In this document: positions 45,993 to 56,881 of the stretch, one piece after another
Position numbering within the stretch: the first letter of the stretch is position 1
Layout of the letters: each line of letters starts with the position of its first letter
Source: Avena insularis
Taxonomy: Eukaryota; Streptophyta; Magnoliopsida; Poales; Poaceae
Assembly (NCBI GenBank): GCA_023614405.1
Contig: CM042687.1
Coordinates: 239,408,292 to 239,472,291, forward strand
DNA length: 64,000 bases
Direction: 5' to 3'
The notes under the pieces: model-generated
Told to the model about the DNA's origin: nothing
Database searches by the model: none
The model's input: the letters and a program-made list of their open reading frames with translations, nothing else
Translations under genes and position numbers: made by a program

Positions 45993-48390
45993 GGATGGAG
46001 GGTGGAGCGGTCACGGCCAAATTGATCTGACGGGTGATTTTCTTCTGCACCCTGTTTTTTGGGCTCCCCTTTTGGATCATCAGTGATCCTTTTGGCGTGG
46101 GGTACCCGTTTCCGCCGTTGTTCTGCGCAGGTGCGATTGGATGATTCGAAGGTCCCACGGGTGGTGGTGGAGGAGCTCCGTGGGTGATGTCACCTGGTGC
46201 GGGCATGTTCCCATACCCGGGGTTCAGGGCTTGTTGCCTCATATGGGACATGCTCTCGCTGAGTTTCTGGAACTCGCGGCAATCCTTGAGCATGTGGATT
46301 GCCTTCTTTTTACCATCCTGCTTGTTGATGTAGAAGTGGATGGTGCATGGACCCGACATTTTGTCGTATGCTGAGGGTCCATCGTCATGGCCGCGACATT
46401 GCCATGACTGCGCTGGGCGTCCTCCATCGTGGAAGTTGTTTCCACGGTATCCGCCGCTGCTGCGGTTGCCGCCGCTGCGGCAGTCGGCGTAGCCAGCCGC
46501 GACCATGTCGGGTCCTTCGCGATCGTCATAGACGCGCAATCTTCTCTTGCTACGGCGTTCATGTAGATGGCCGTAGTCATCTTCCTCCTCCTAGTGCGCT
46601 CGGTGGACGGAGTCCTTGCCATCTGCCCACCTGTTGGCGATGTCCATGAGGTGGTCGAGTGTCTTGGGCTTGACGCGCCCAAGTTCTTCCTTAAAGTCCT
46701 GGCGCTTGATGCCATCCTTGAAGGCATCAATCGCTCTCTCCTCAGAGATGTGCGCCACGGAGTCCTTGGTGTTGGACCAACATAATATGTACGAGCAAAT
46801 GGATTCGCCCGTTCGTTGGGTGCAGGCTCGTAGCTCCTTGATCGAGGCTAGCCTCTTGCTGGTGCCTTTGAAGTTTCGGATCAAACTGTACGCCAGCTCC
46901 TCCCAGCTTTGGATGGATCCTGAGGATAGGCTGCTGAGCCAGATCCGGGCTGCGCCTGTCAGCTGCAGCTGAAGGCATTGCAGGGCGGTGTTCTTGTTTC
47001 CACCGTGTAGCTTGACGGACGACAGGTGGTCACTAAGCCACGCCTTGGGGTCTTGTGTACCGTCAAACTTCAGAGTGTCCGAAGGAAGCTTGAAGTTCCA
47101 CGGCATCCATGTCCACCGGATGGATCTGCTGAAGCATCGGGCTCCGCAGAGTTCTCCTTCGTCATCATCCTCCTCGGATTCGGACGAGCAGACGCGCTTG
47201 GCGCGCGCTTTGTCGATTTTGCGTTGGGTGAGCTCGCTCCGAGCATCGTAATCGCGGCTGCGATGGCGCGAGCTCTTGTGCCTTCGAGGTAGGCCGTGCT
47301 CTTCCCCGTCGGATGAAGGCGTGGGACTGCGGTTAAACCTGACCGCAGCCTTCTTTTTTGGCTCCGCATGAGCCTCTCCGTGGAGCGCAGCTCCAATGTG
47401 TCCGAGTCTGGTTAGTGCGGACTTGTGCATGGCCCTTTTCGGGTCCCCCACCGAAGGTGGATGGGACGTGAGGTATGTGGTGGCTTCCATGATCGCAGCT
47501 TGCGGTGTCTTCGGGATGACGTTGCCGTCAGCATCCATCTCCATGAAGGACGTGTTGAGGGTCCGAGTCACCTCACGACGTGCGGTGGGATCCATGTTCT
47601 CCATGCGAGAACGGTGCTTGTTGCCGTGGTTGCCGTGCGAGCTGGAGCCACCCATGGTGGAGAGCGCAGCTCGCCGTGCACTGGACTCTGAGGCTGCTTG
47701 CGCTTGTCAAGCACTTCTTGCATCTTCACCTGCTTCTTGTGTTATTCGACGAGGATAAGGTGGTATGCCATCAGTAGGTCCCGTGAGGCACCCACAGGCA
47801 GGATCTTGTTGCCTGCCACGGCTTCGCGTGCTTGAGCCCATCCTTCCTCGCTGAGGTGGATGACCCGATTGGGATCGGTGTCCTCCTCGTTGGGTGGGGG
47901 GACTGGTTTCTCCTGTTCTCGCCGTTTCTACCCTGCGGGTTGGGTGGTGGGTTGTGCTCCTGATCCACATCGCTCTGGATGACTGTGGCACATTGGTAGC
48001 GCTCGTAGATTGGATCGCTGCTACCGCAACTTTCGGATCCAGAACTGTAGGTCCCTTCCTCTGATGGTGGATCGCACAGATCTGAGTTGCAACTGCTGCT
48101 GTCATACTCATCTGTCAATGGCGATGTGCGTAGCACGGGGTGTGGAGCCCATGAAGCGGGCCTGATAGATGGCAGGGGCACCCGCTCTAGGAGACTGAGA
48201 GTGTCGGTCTGCCCCACCTGGAAGCAGAAGCTCCCGAACAGGATCTCGAGCCCGTCGCCAATAGGCTCGAAGTCCTTCAGGGTGGCTGGCGAGTGGGAGG
48301 TGAAGTCAAAAGTGCCGAAGAGGAGATGACTCTCTGTCGCCGCGGAGTTGTAGATCGCTTTGGTTGGGACCGTCACGATCGCACAATCAT
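45993..48390 (-). pseudogene. Gypsy G gag
   Basis: The minus-strand frame is open from the 5' LTR to 47771, with no clear start codon inside the element. It then shifts to a frame (47655-46591) with a Ser/Arg-rich basic region and the capsid domain (DPKAWLSDHLSSVKLHGGNK, AARIWLSSLSSGSIQSWEEL, FKDGIKRQDFKEELG). A stop after DSVHRAH at 46591 is followed in frame by an acidic and Gly-rich part with the imperfect zinc motif CTIHFYINKQDGKKKAIHM...DC (about 46360-46270). The last frame change, near 45990, leads into the protease. Gag would form the particle. Confidence 0.85.
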
Positions 48391-48399
48391 CGTCCCCAG

Positions 48400-48418
48400 T
48401 TCCCACAGACGGCGCCAA
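48400..48418 (-). promoter_or_regulatory. Primer binding site of Gypsy G
   Basis: Minus-strand TTGGCGCCGTCTGTGGGAA lies one base inside the 5' LTR. The TGGCGCC start matches a tRNA ending ...GGCGCCA; downstream bases differ from the Gypsy F site. Confidence 0.85.
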
Positions 48419-48419
48419 T

Positions 48420-48919
48420 TGACGAGGTTTGATCTCGTCAATGCCCATTGTTATGAGCTTGGGTTTTGTAGAAGATGGGGATGCTGGAGATCGAGAAACG
48501 GTTAGCAAACAAGCAACACGGGGACACGAGGTTTACCCAGGTTCAGGCCCCCGGAGGGAAAACCCTACTCCTGCTTGTTTGCTCTTGATTACGGCGGAAC
48601 CAAAAAATACAGGGGTGCGCAGATGCAATCTGGCGTGGAGGTGTTTATGCGGTGGTATGAAAAGGTGCCCTCCTCGCTGTGCCCTCCTAGCCTTTATATA
48701 GAGGTAGGCAGGTCCCGGGCACAGATCGAGTCGGTTACAGGTTTTAGGGTTTGCCCCTTTGAATATTCTATCTGTTCTAGTCTTGCTCTCCAAGGATCCG
48801 AAGACGTCATGGGCTTGGGCCACCCGAAAGTCTTCATGGGCCGTGTATATGCTTGTGGGCCTTCCTTGGGCTCGACCAGGTATGCTAAGGTCATGTACCC
48901 GTTGGGTATAACCATGTCA
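48420..48919 (-). repeat. 5' LTR of Gypsy G
   Basis: It is 500 bp, TGACGAGG...CCATGTCA on the plus strand, with the TCTGC duplication outside. It carries about 14 bp near 48704-48718 that the 3' LTR lacks. Bases 48441-48463 recur exactly, in reverse complement, in the 3' LTR of Copia C at 52361-52383. Confidence 0.93.
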
Positions 48920-48924
48920 TCTGC

Positions 48925-49277
48925 ATCTACAATAGAGGCTGAGTATATTGCCGCCTCGGAGGCAGCAAAGGAAGCTGTTTGGATGAGGAATTTCCTCATG
49001 GATCTTGGTATGGTTTAGGGCTCGTCCAATCCGTTAGACGTGTATTGTGACAACAATGGTGCTATTGCATAAGCCAAGGAACCTAGACAACACCAGAAGA
49101 ACAAGCACATACTCATGCGGTACCACCTGATTCACCAGTTCATGGATCAGTGTGATATCAAGTTATGCAAGGTACACCACGGATGCAAATATTGCGGATC
49201 CGTTGACAAAGCCATTACCATAGGCGAAGCATGAGGCGCACCTAAGAGCTATGGGTATTAGATGCCTAGACATGTGA
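48925..49277 (+). pseudogene. Copia C pol part 3: end of RNase H
   Basis: The frame continues from 36143 with STIEAEYIAASEAAKEAVWM and YCDNNGAIA. It has TAG stops at 49016 and 49221 and a TAA near 49069; each replaces a codon one base away from Gln. The last part, LDVYCDNN through the KHILMRYH region, corresponds to the final RNase H strands seen in Copia A, followed by the LTK(T)LP-like tail. It ends at 49277, 34 bases before the 3' LTR. Confidence 0.88.
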
Positions 49278-49300
49278 TGTCAGAAGATTGACTCTAGTGC

Positions 49301-49311
49301 AAGTGGGAGAC
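49301..49311 (+). promoter_or_regulatory. Polypurine tract of Copia C
   Basis: AAGTGGGAGAC abuts the 3' LTR (TGTTGGGAAT at 49312). It is the same tract as in Copia A and B. Confidence 0.88.
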
Positions 49312-49517
49312 TGTTGGGAATATGCCCTAGAGGCAATCATGTATGATGATATTCCCCATTGTATTCATAAAGATATTAAGTTGTCCTTGTATAAACATTT
49401 GATGTGTATGATTGAATATATGATTTAGTTGTGGAACTATGCATTCATGTTGTTTTTACTAAATATCCTTGGTTATCGAGGTTGTGTTGGACACACAACT
49501 TAGACCAATGTGAAAGT

Positions 49518-51385
49518 TGTTGGAGATATGCCCTAGAGGTAATAATAAATGTAGTTATTATTATATATCTTTGTGTTTATGATAAATGTTTATATTCATG
49601 CTATAATAGTATTAACAAGGAAACATTAATACTTGTGTGAATTGTAAACTTAATTTAAAGTCCCTAGTATAGCCTCTATACTTCACTATCTTGTTGGTTG
49701 ATTGATGATTGTGGTTTCCCTATCATGAACATTGAGATGTTATCAACAACAAGATCATATCGTTAGGAGAATGATATGGTGGACATACTCCTATAGATAA
49801 GCGTAGCATAAAGATCAAAGTCATTTCAATAGTTCAATTGCTATATGCTTTCTGATACATAGTAACCTAATTCCTTCGACCATGAGATCATGCATATCAC
49901 CTTTACTGGATGGATGCTTTGATGTCATCAAACACCACACCGTAACAGGGTGGCTATAAAGGTGGCATTGAGTGTTCGGAAAGTATTGGTTGAAACACAT
50001 GGATCAAGAGTGGGATTTGTCCATCCACATGACGGATAGATATTCTCTGGGCCCTCTCGGTGAAATGTCATCCAATTAGCTTGCAAGCATGTGACTTGGT
50101 CACAAGGGATCACATATCACGGAACGAGAAAAGAGTACTTATCAAGAACGAGGATGAACTAGGTATGCGTAGATACCACGATCATAACCTCGGATAAGTA
50201 ACATATCGTGAGACAAAGGGAAATTGGTATCGTATGTAAGTGGTTCATTCGATCGCAGTAATCGAGAAATATGTGGAGCCATATGAATTTCCAGATTCCT
50301 CTATTGGTTATTGTTCGGAGAAGTGTCTCGATCATGTCCGCATAATTCACGAACCGTAGGGAGACACACTTAAGGATTCGACGTTGTTTGAGTAGTTATG
50401 GTATTATGAGAAAGAGACCGAATGTTGTTCGAGTCTCGGATGGGATCCGGGATATCACGAGAGATCCGGAATGGTCCGGAGAATAAGATTCATATAAGGA
50501 AAGTTCCGCTTTGAGTTGGGGAATGGTTCCGTGTTTTCATCGAACATTCTAGAAGGTCCTAATGTCCCAAGACCGGAGGGGAAGGGTACATGAATGTGTC
50601 ATTACATATTGGAATGATTGCATCATGTACTAGGTGTTCTTGTTGTCCCAAATAAAGGATTTATTTAAATCCTAAATTGAAAAGTCAAACGGCTAGTTTG
50701 AAAGTCAAACAATTTTGGGAAGTGGAAAAGAGGAGGATTGGTGGAGGCCGAGTTGGAGGAGGGTTCCTCCTTGGCGGCGCACCTCCCAAGGCCGAGTTGG
50801 GAGGAACTCCTCCCTTGGCCGGCCAGCCCTCCCACCTATATAAGGAGGGCAGGGCTCCCTCCTCTACACACAAGTTCCTATCCTCTAAACTAAACCCTAG
50901 ATCTAGACCCCGGTTTAGAGCTATTTCGGTTTAGAGCCTTCTAATTGGTTTAGAGCCTTCTAATTGGTGTGTCTAATTACTAGACCACTAATAGACTCTC
51001 TCATAAGCTCCACCATACTCGCACCGGCTTAAGGCGAAGCCTCATGATTTCCCTCTACCTCCTGCATTACGCCGCTATGCCGGAATCGCGAGGAGAGTAC
51101 TACAACCTCCGCTGGAACAAGGGAGAGGAAGGTCTTCGCCGAAATTTAACGCAGGACCGATCAAGGGAGCGCTGGAACGCTGGCGCGGAAGGATCGCTCA
51201 CGCGATCTTGAGATCGGAAAGAGTACGACTACATCACCCACGAGAATCTGCTCTTGTTAAACACTTTGGAATCTTCGAGGGTGAGTTATTCCATCGACTC
51301 GTTGCTACAATCTAGTAGATAGATCTTGGCTTGTTTGTTTGTATGCGGTAGAAAATTTTTGTTTTCCATGCTACGAACCCCAAAA
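49518..51385 (+). mobile_element. Solo Copia LTR S2
   Basis: A complete 1868-bp LTR interrupts the 3' LTR of Copia C. It starts TGTTGGAGATATGCCCTAGA and ends CCCCAAAA, where CCCCAACA would be usual, so the terminal CA has changed. AAAGT duplications flank it (49513-49517, 51386-51390). A TATA box (CCTATATAAGG) is near 50837. No internal domain is left, so it arose by LTR-LTR recombination. It belongs to the Angela/BARE type but is not a copy of A, B, C or S1. Confidence 0.92.
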
Positions 51386-52360
51386 AAAGTTGGTTGATGA
51401 CTCGGTTCCACTTGTCTTGGGCATGGAGATGCTATTCCAACTTACACGGATTCGGCTAAAGAGTTTAGCGAGTGGGATTGACCCATATTGAGGTACAATG
51501 AACAAGTTGTAATTTGTATATCTCAATCAATGTAATCCTTAGACCTGAGGTTGTTGCACAGTCCGAGTTGAGGATCACCGACTTAGGTTCTGTCAAACGC
51601 TGATCCGTGAATCGCGCTTATAAAGGCAGAGTTTGGGTCGACTGAGAATCAAGCTGCGTGATGTGAATAACCAAGATGGGATTTTGCCCCTCCACTTGGA
51701 GAGATATTCTCTGGGCCCTCTCGTATGATATGATTCGGAAAGCATGGCCATGCATGACTCAGTTAAGTGTTCACCGAGGCGATCGACTAAGAGTTAGTCG
51801 GATGAATCACTTATCTCAGATCAAGAAGAGAGTCGGACTATTTAAGGGATGACAATTATTCGCCTATAGTCTGACAAGGTATATCATGAGGCAAAAGGGA
51901 CTTGGACATGGACATAAGTCGCATTGGAAAGGCAAGTCGTCATGACTCTTTGGTACTTGGGAGTCGGCACGTTCTGCTAGGAGCTGCTATCGACTGATCG
52001 ATTGAGAGTCGGACTCCAATCGTGTCCAAGTAACCATGACCATGTGGGGTCACACACTTAAGAGCGGGAGCAAGTTCGGATTGGATCTGAACTAGAAATC
52101 TGGTTGGGTTGGAGCCGAGCCGGATTTGGACTAAGTCAGTGAGTCGGACTCACGGTGACTAATATTATATGGGCTTTAGTGAATGGGCCACGAGTGAGTG
52201 GAGCCCACTTTCACTCCCTATATATAGTGGGGCGTAGAAACCCAGAAGGCTTGATCGGTTAGGTCATTCCATGCGTTGGAAACCATAGCTCCACAGCAGT
52301 CCAGCCGTCGTATCGAACCTAGCAGTTCGCCGCCGGTGCTCATCCTTGTACGTGTGGATA

Positions 52361-52383
52361 CCCAAGCTCATAACAATGGGCAT
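52361..52383 (-). other. Patch of Gypsy G LTR sequence inside the Copia C 3' LTR
   Basis: These 23 bases are the exact reverse complement of 48441-48463 in the 5' LTR of Gypsy G. The 5' LTR of Copia C has 14 unrelated bases at the same place (after GTGTGGATA, before ATAC(A/G)ATCAGC). The 3' LTR of G differs by one base, so the nearer LTR is the better match. It looks like filler copied during break repair. Confidence 0.8.
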
Positions 52384-52575
52384 ATACGATCAGCACCACA
52401 ACGGTCGTTGATTGGATCGAGATTGCAAGGACTGCGCTACATTCAACTAACGTGCTTCATCAGTAATCCGTAACTCTGCATCTAGTGGTAATCCTCGTGG
52501 CCTTCTACCTCAGCTAGATCTTGGGATCACCACGTTAGAGGAAAAAGTTTTGTTTTATCTCTACGTGGCCCAACA

Positions 52576-54559
52576 AAAACCCTTTGGTTGTATCATGTAC
52601 AACTCTTCTTCAATGTTGCCATTGAGGAATGCAGTTTTGACACCCATCTGCCATATCTCATAGTCAAAATATGCATCAATTGCTAACATAATCCTAACTG
52701 ACTTTAGCATCGCTATGGAAGAGAATATCTCATCATATTCAACTCCTTGAATTTGTAGAAACCCCTTTGTGACAAGTCGAGCTTTATAGACTGTTACGTT
52801 ACCATCAGCATCGGTTTTTTTTTTGAAAATCCATTTATTCTCCACGGCCTTTCGGTCGTGAGGTAAGCCCACCAAGGTCCAAACCTGGTTTTATACATTG
52901 ATTCCATCTCGGATTTCATGGCTTATAGCCATTTGTTGGAATCCAGGCTCATCATCGCTTCTTCATACGTCGCAGGGTCATCTATTTCATCGACCATGAA
53001 ATTCATAATAGGATTTCCGTATAGTTCAGGAGTTACACGTGTCCTGCTTGACCTACGAGGTTCGGTAGTATTCTCTTTCGGAGTTTCATGATCTTTATCA
53101 TTAGTTCCCTCTTCATTCGGTGAAGTCAACTCCGGAACAACTTTTGGTGTTGCGCTACTTGCCATATTATGAAGAGAAGGTTCAACAACCTCTTCGACTT
53201 CTACCTTCCAACTACACACACCTTTCGCGAGAAACTCTTTCTCTAGAAAGGATCCATTCTTGGCAACAAAAACATTGCCCTCGGATATGTGATAGAAAGA
53301 ATACCCAATAGTTTCCTTAGGGTATCCTATGAAGACGCATTTTTCCGCTTTGGGTTTGATTTTATCAGGCTGAAGTTTCTTCACATAAACATCGCATCCC
53401 CAAACTTTAAGAAATGAAAGCTTAGGTTTGTTTCCAAACCACAATTCATACGGTATCTTTTCAACGGATTTAGATGGTGCCCGATTTAAAGTGAATGCAG
53501 CAGTTTCTAGTGCATAACCCTAAAATGACAGTGGCAAGTCAGTCAGAGTTATCATAGATCGAACCATATCTAGTAATGTACGATGTTCCGACACACCATT
53601 TCACTATGGTGTTTCGGCAGGTGTGAGTTGTGAAACTATTCCACACTCTTTCATATGCATGCTAAACTCGTAACTTAGATACTCACCTCCACGGTCAGAC
53701 CGTAGAAATTTGATCTTTCTATTATGATGATTTTCCACTTCATTCTGAAATTCCTTGAACTTTTCAAAGGTTTCATACTTGTGTTTCATCAAGTAGATAT
53801 AACTGTATCTACTCAAATCATCTGTGAAAGTAACAAAATAACGATATCCACCTCGTGCCGACACACTCATTGGACCACATACATCAGAATGTATGATTTC
53901 CAATAAATTTGTCGCCCGTTCCATTGAATCGGAAAACAGCGTTCTAGTCATCTTGCCCATAAGGCATGGCTCACATGTATCAAATGATTCGAAATCAAGT
54001 GATTCCAAAAGTCCATATGAATGGAGTTTCTTCATGCGTTTAACGCCAATATGACCTAGACGGCAGTGCCACATATATGCGGATATATCATCATTAAGTT
54101 TAATCCTTTTATCATCAACATTATGAATATGTGTAACACTATTATCGAGATCCAACAGAAATAAACCATTCATCACAGGTGCATGACCATAAAATATATC
54201 ATTCATATAAATCAAACAACCATTTAAATGAATAACCACTGCGCATCAAACACAATCCGGATATAATGTTCATGCTTAGTGCAGGCACCAAATAACAATT
54301 ATTTAGGTTTATAACTAATCCCAACGGTAAGTGGAGAGGTATCATTTCGACAGCGATCACATCAACACTTGATCCATTGTAGACACGCATCTTGACCTCA
54401 CCCCTTGCTAGCGGTCGCTTGTTCCGCAGCCCCTAATTCGAGTTACAAATATTAGCAACCGATCTAGTATTAAATACGCAGGTGCTGCTGCGTGTACTAT
54501 TCAAGTACACATCAATAACATGTATATCATATATACCTTTGTTTGCCTTGTCGGCCTTC
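52576..54559 (-). pseudogene. Copia A pol, N-terminal part: protease, integrase, first half of RT
   Basis: Minus strand. The protease motif is decayed to FNTRSVANIC (about 54470), where DTGS is expected, losing the catalytic Asp. Pre-integrase has WHCRLGHIGVKRMKKLH and CEPCLMGK. The integrase core has HSDVCGPMSVSARGGY, FTDDLSRYSY and RSDRGGEY (about 53870-53680). A block with WGCDVYVKKL and CVFIGYPKETIGY follows, then RT with [26 protein letters not shown] and ELYMIQPKGF, where it breaks. Frame breaks lie near 54430, 54200, 53600, 53450 and 52890. Its second half is at 6403-7575. Confidence 0.92.
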
Positions 54560-55365
54560 TTGTCTGCTAAATACTTGGGGCAGTTGCGCTTCCAATGGCC
54601 AGTCCCCTTACAATAATAGCACTCGGTATCAGACTTAGGGCCAACTTGGGATTTCTTTTCAGGTGCGGCAGCCGATTTTCTGCCCTTCTTTCCCTTATGT
54701 TTACCCTTATTGTCTTTCTTAAAACCGGTGGTTTTATTGATCATCAACACTTGATGTTCTTTCTTGATCTCCACCTCTGCAGTCTTAAGCATTGACAGAA
54801 GCTCAGGGAGAGACTTCTTCATGCCCTGCATGTTATAGTTCATCACAAAGCTCTTGTAGCTAGGTGGAAGAGATTGGAGAACACGATGTATGCCTAAGTC
54901 AATGGGAATCGATATTCCCAAGGACACAAGCTTATCGGCGTACCCAGACATTTTGAGTACGTGCTCACTAACGGAGTTGTTCTCTTCCATCATGCAGCTA
55001 AAGAACTTTTCTGAAGCATTATAACTCTCTACGGCAGCATGGGTGTCGAAAATCATTTTCAACTAACCCATTGTATCAAAGGCATTGCCGTTTTCGAAAC
55101 ACTTTTGAAGTTTTGGCTCTAGCCCATACAATACGCTGCAATGAACTAAGTTGTGGTCTTCCTGACGAGTCAAATAGATGTTCTTTTCCTTGTCAGGGGC
55201 ATCGTCAAGTGGCGGGGGGCCTAGCGGCACTTCTAGCACATATTGCTCTTGTGCAGCAGAGAGGAGAATCCTCAAATTCATGGCCCAGTCAGTAAAGTTG
55301 CTACCATTCGTCACAAGTTTCTCTTTCTCCATGAACACATTGTAATTAAAAACAGGTGGTGCCAT
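54560..55365 (-). pseudogene. Copia A gag
   Basis: The ATG at 55365 gives MAPPVFNYNVFMEKEKL and the capsid motif NFTDWAMNLRILL. A TAG at 55065-55063 (TMG, stop, LKMIF) is one base from Gln. The frame goes on with VSEHVLKMSGYADKL and HRVLQSLPPSYKSF, a basic linker, and an intact CCHC knuckle CYYCKGTGHWKRNC (54621 leftward). This knuckle shows that the stops at the same Trp in B and C are mutations. Gag would form the particle. Confidence 0.9.
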
Positions 55366-55520
55366 CTATAACTGAATTTGTAAAGTTTAGACTAAGTTTA
55401 TGATAGATCGAGTTTAACTAATCCAAATTATGAATGAACTCCCACTCAAAAACGACATCCCTCGTGTCTTTTTGGTGATTACATGAATGATCTCTATGCA
55501 CTTCTATTCTTGTAGACAGT

Positions 55521-56881
55521 TGTTGGGCCTCCAAGTGTAGAGGTTTATAGAATGGCAGCAAGTTTCCCTTAAGTGGATTACCCAAGGTTTATTGAACTCA
55601 GGGAGGAAGTGGTCAAAGGTATCCCTCTCAAGAAACCCTGCAATCAAGACACAAGAAGTCTCTTGTGTCCCCAACACACCCAATACACCTGGAAGGTGTA
55701 TAGGTGCAATAGTTCGGCGAAGAGATAGTGAAATACAAGTGGTAACGGTGCCAGAAAAGAGCTTCTGACTTGTTGTTGACGTGGGGTAACATGTGTGAGT
55801 GAGGTAAAGACTAAAGCAAGCAAACATGCAACAGATCTAGTAGCAAATGGTGTTTCAATGTTTAGAAACAAGGCCTAGGGATTATACTTTCACTAGTGAA
55901 CACTCTCCCATATAATTATCTTCTCTTAATGATACTACTCTTAAATACTCTCCGGTTGGACACTCTAATCCATGGTACAGCTATAATAGCACACCTCAAA
56001 TTCCGCATTCCCCAATCTAGATAACCCCACACTGTCACCTTGAGCGCTAGATGGTTGCAACAAACACCACAATTTCATAAAGACATCCAACTCAAAATAT
56101 ACTCATAATAAATATATATGTAACCTAGCTTAAGTGCCACACACGGTGTGCATGCTGTCACTTTCACACACGTGGGGAAAAGCATAGATCTATTAAAGCA
56201 CGATGAGTATTTATGTAGACTCTAGCCTAAGTGCCACCATGCATCCATACTGTCACTTTCACACACATGGGGAGAGCCGGAGATCTATTAAAGCACTTGA
56301 GTAGCAAGGTAGATCTACTTGATTACAAAGCTCATGACCACAACAATATCATGCATAGAGAGAGATAAACACATAGCTACCGGTAGAGCCCTTAGCCTCG
56401 AAGGAGAACTACTCCCTCCTCATCATGGGAATCAGCAACGACGATGGAGATGGCGATAGAGATCGATGGAGATGGCTCCGGGGATGCTTCCTCGTCCCGG
56501 CAGGGTGTCAGAACAAAGACTTTTTGTCCCCGAATCTCCCGTTTGGTGGTGGCGGCCCTACGGAGGTGGTCGTGGATTTCTTCTGGATTATTTAGGGTTT
56601 TCTCCCTCGGGGCTTCTTATAGGCGCAAGAGGCAAGGTCGGTGGAGGTCCAGGGGGCCCACACCCCCTATAGGCGCCACCAGGGCTAGCCCGTGCCTGGG
56701 GGGTGCGGCCACCCTGGTGTCCTCCTCCAACTCTGCTTCATGGTTCCGTCTTGCTCCGGGAAAAATAATGACTTTGGCTTTTGTCCCGTCCAATTCCGAG
56801 AATATTAATTTTCTTCCTTTCTAGAACCAAAAACAGAAGAAAACAGGCAACTGGCACTGTGGCATCTTGTTAATAGGTTAG
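55521..56881. repeat. LTR D (partial), inserted in the leader of Copia A
   Basis: The sequence starts TGTTGGGCCTCCAAGTGTAG and shares the layout of a common Triticeae LTR family, including CACTAGTTCGGCGAAGAGAT-like text and a GGGAACTACTCCCTCCTC-like stretch. From memory this family is usually read the other way, starting TGATACGTCTCC, which would make this the minus-strand 3' end. No protein is encoded; the open frames have no domain. It is interrupted at 56882 by Copia B, and the remainder lies outside the window, so LTR pair or solo status is unknown. Confidence 0.65.

Larger units (their letters stand above)
36144..48919 (-). mobile_element. Gypsy element G, Tat lineage, with antisense genes
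   Basis: This 12,776-bp minus-strand Ty3/Gypsy element in the RNase H of Copia C is flanked by TCTGC (36139-36143, 48920-48924). On its strand the order is 5' LTR (48420-48919), PBS, gag, protease, RT, RNase H, integrase, antisense genes, hairpin repeats, PPT, 3' LTR (36144-36628). It has the same plan as Gypsy F but a different family: LTRs, PBS and most proteins are clearly diverged. The LTRs differ at roughly 25 positions, and the 5' LTR has an extra block of about 14 bp near 48704. Gag and pol carry many stops and shifts. Confidence 0.93.
7576..52575 (+). mobile_element. Copia element C, host of four later insertions
   Basis: This plus-strand Ty1/Copia element is inserted in the RT of Copia A. 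Subtracting solo LTR S1, element E, Gypsy G, solo LTR S2 and their duplications leaves 7998 bp, a normal length for the family. Order: 5' LTR, PBS, leader, gag, protease, integrase, RT, RNase H, PPT, 3' LTR. The LTRs are about 1.38 and 1.39 kb and differ at roughly 5-6% of positions in the stretch I compared, so it is an old insertion. Its left terminal TG has decayed to TT. Its reading frame is interrupted at 14658 by E and at 36143 by G, and each time resumes exactly after the 5-bp duplication. Confidence 0.92.
49312..52575 (+). repeat. 3' LTR of Copia C, split by solo LTR S2
   Basis: The pieces are 49312-49517 and 51391-52575 (1391 bp together). A TATATA box is near 52219. It ends GGCCCAACA directly against the Copia A sequence AAAACCCTTTGG at 52576. 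Compared with the 5' LTR, 14 bases after GTGTGGATA are replaced by 23 bases identical to Gypsy G LTR (52361-52383). The block conserved among Copia LTRs is at 51671-51730. Confidence 0.9.
52576..55520 (-). mobile_element. Copia element A, right part (gag to RT)
   Basis: This is the 5' portion of Copia A on the minus strand: about 155 bp of leader, gag, protease, integrase and the first half of RT. It joins the left part at 7575 when Copia C is removed. It is cut at 55521 by LTR D, so its 5' LTR and primer site lie right of the window. The leader (55366-55520) contains GAGTGGGAGTTCA, as does the leader of Copia B just before its gag. Confidence 0.9.

Noticed and set aside
48704..48718. Extra block of about 14 bp in the 5' LTR of Gypsy G as a small insertion element
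   Set aside because: No inverted repeats or duplication are visible; it is an ordinary indel between LTRs.
55521..56881. LTR D as the 5' LTR of Copia A
   Set aside because: It does not resemble the 3' LTR of A at 4729-6370, and it interrupts the leader of A without a PBS.
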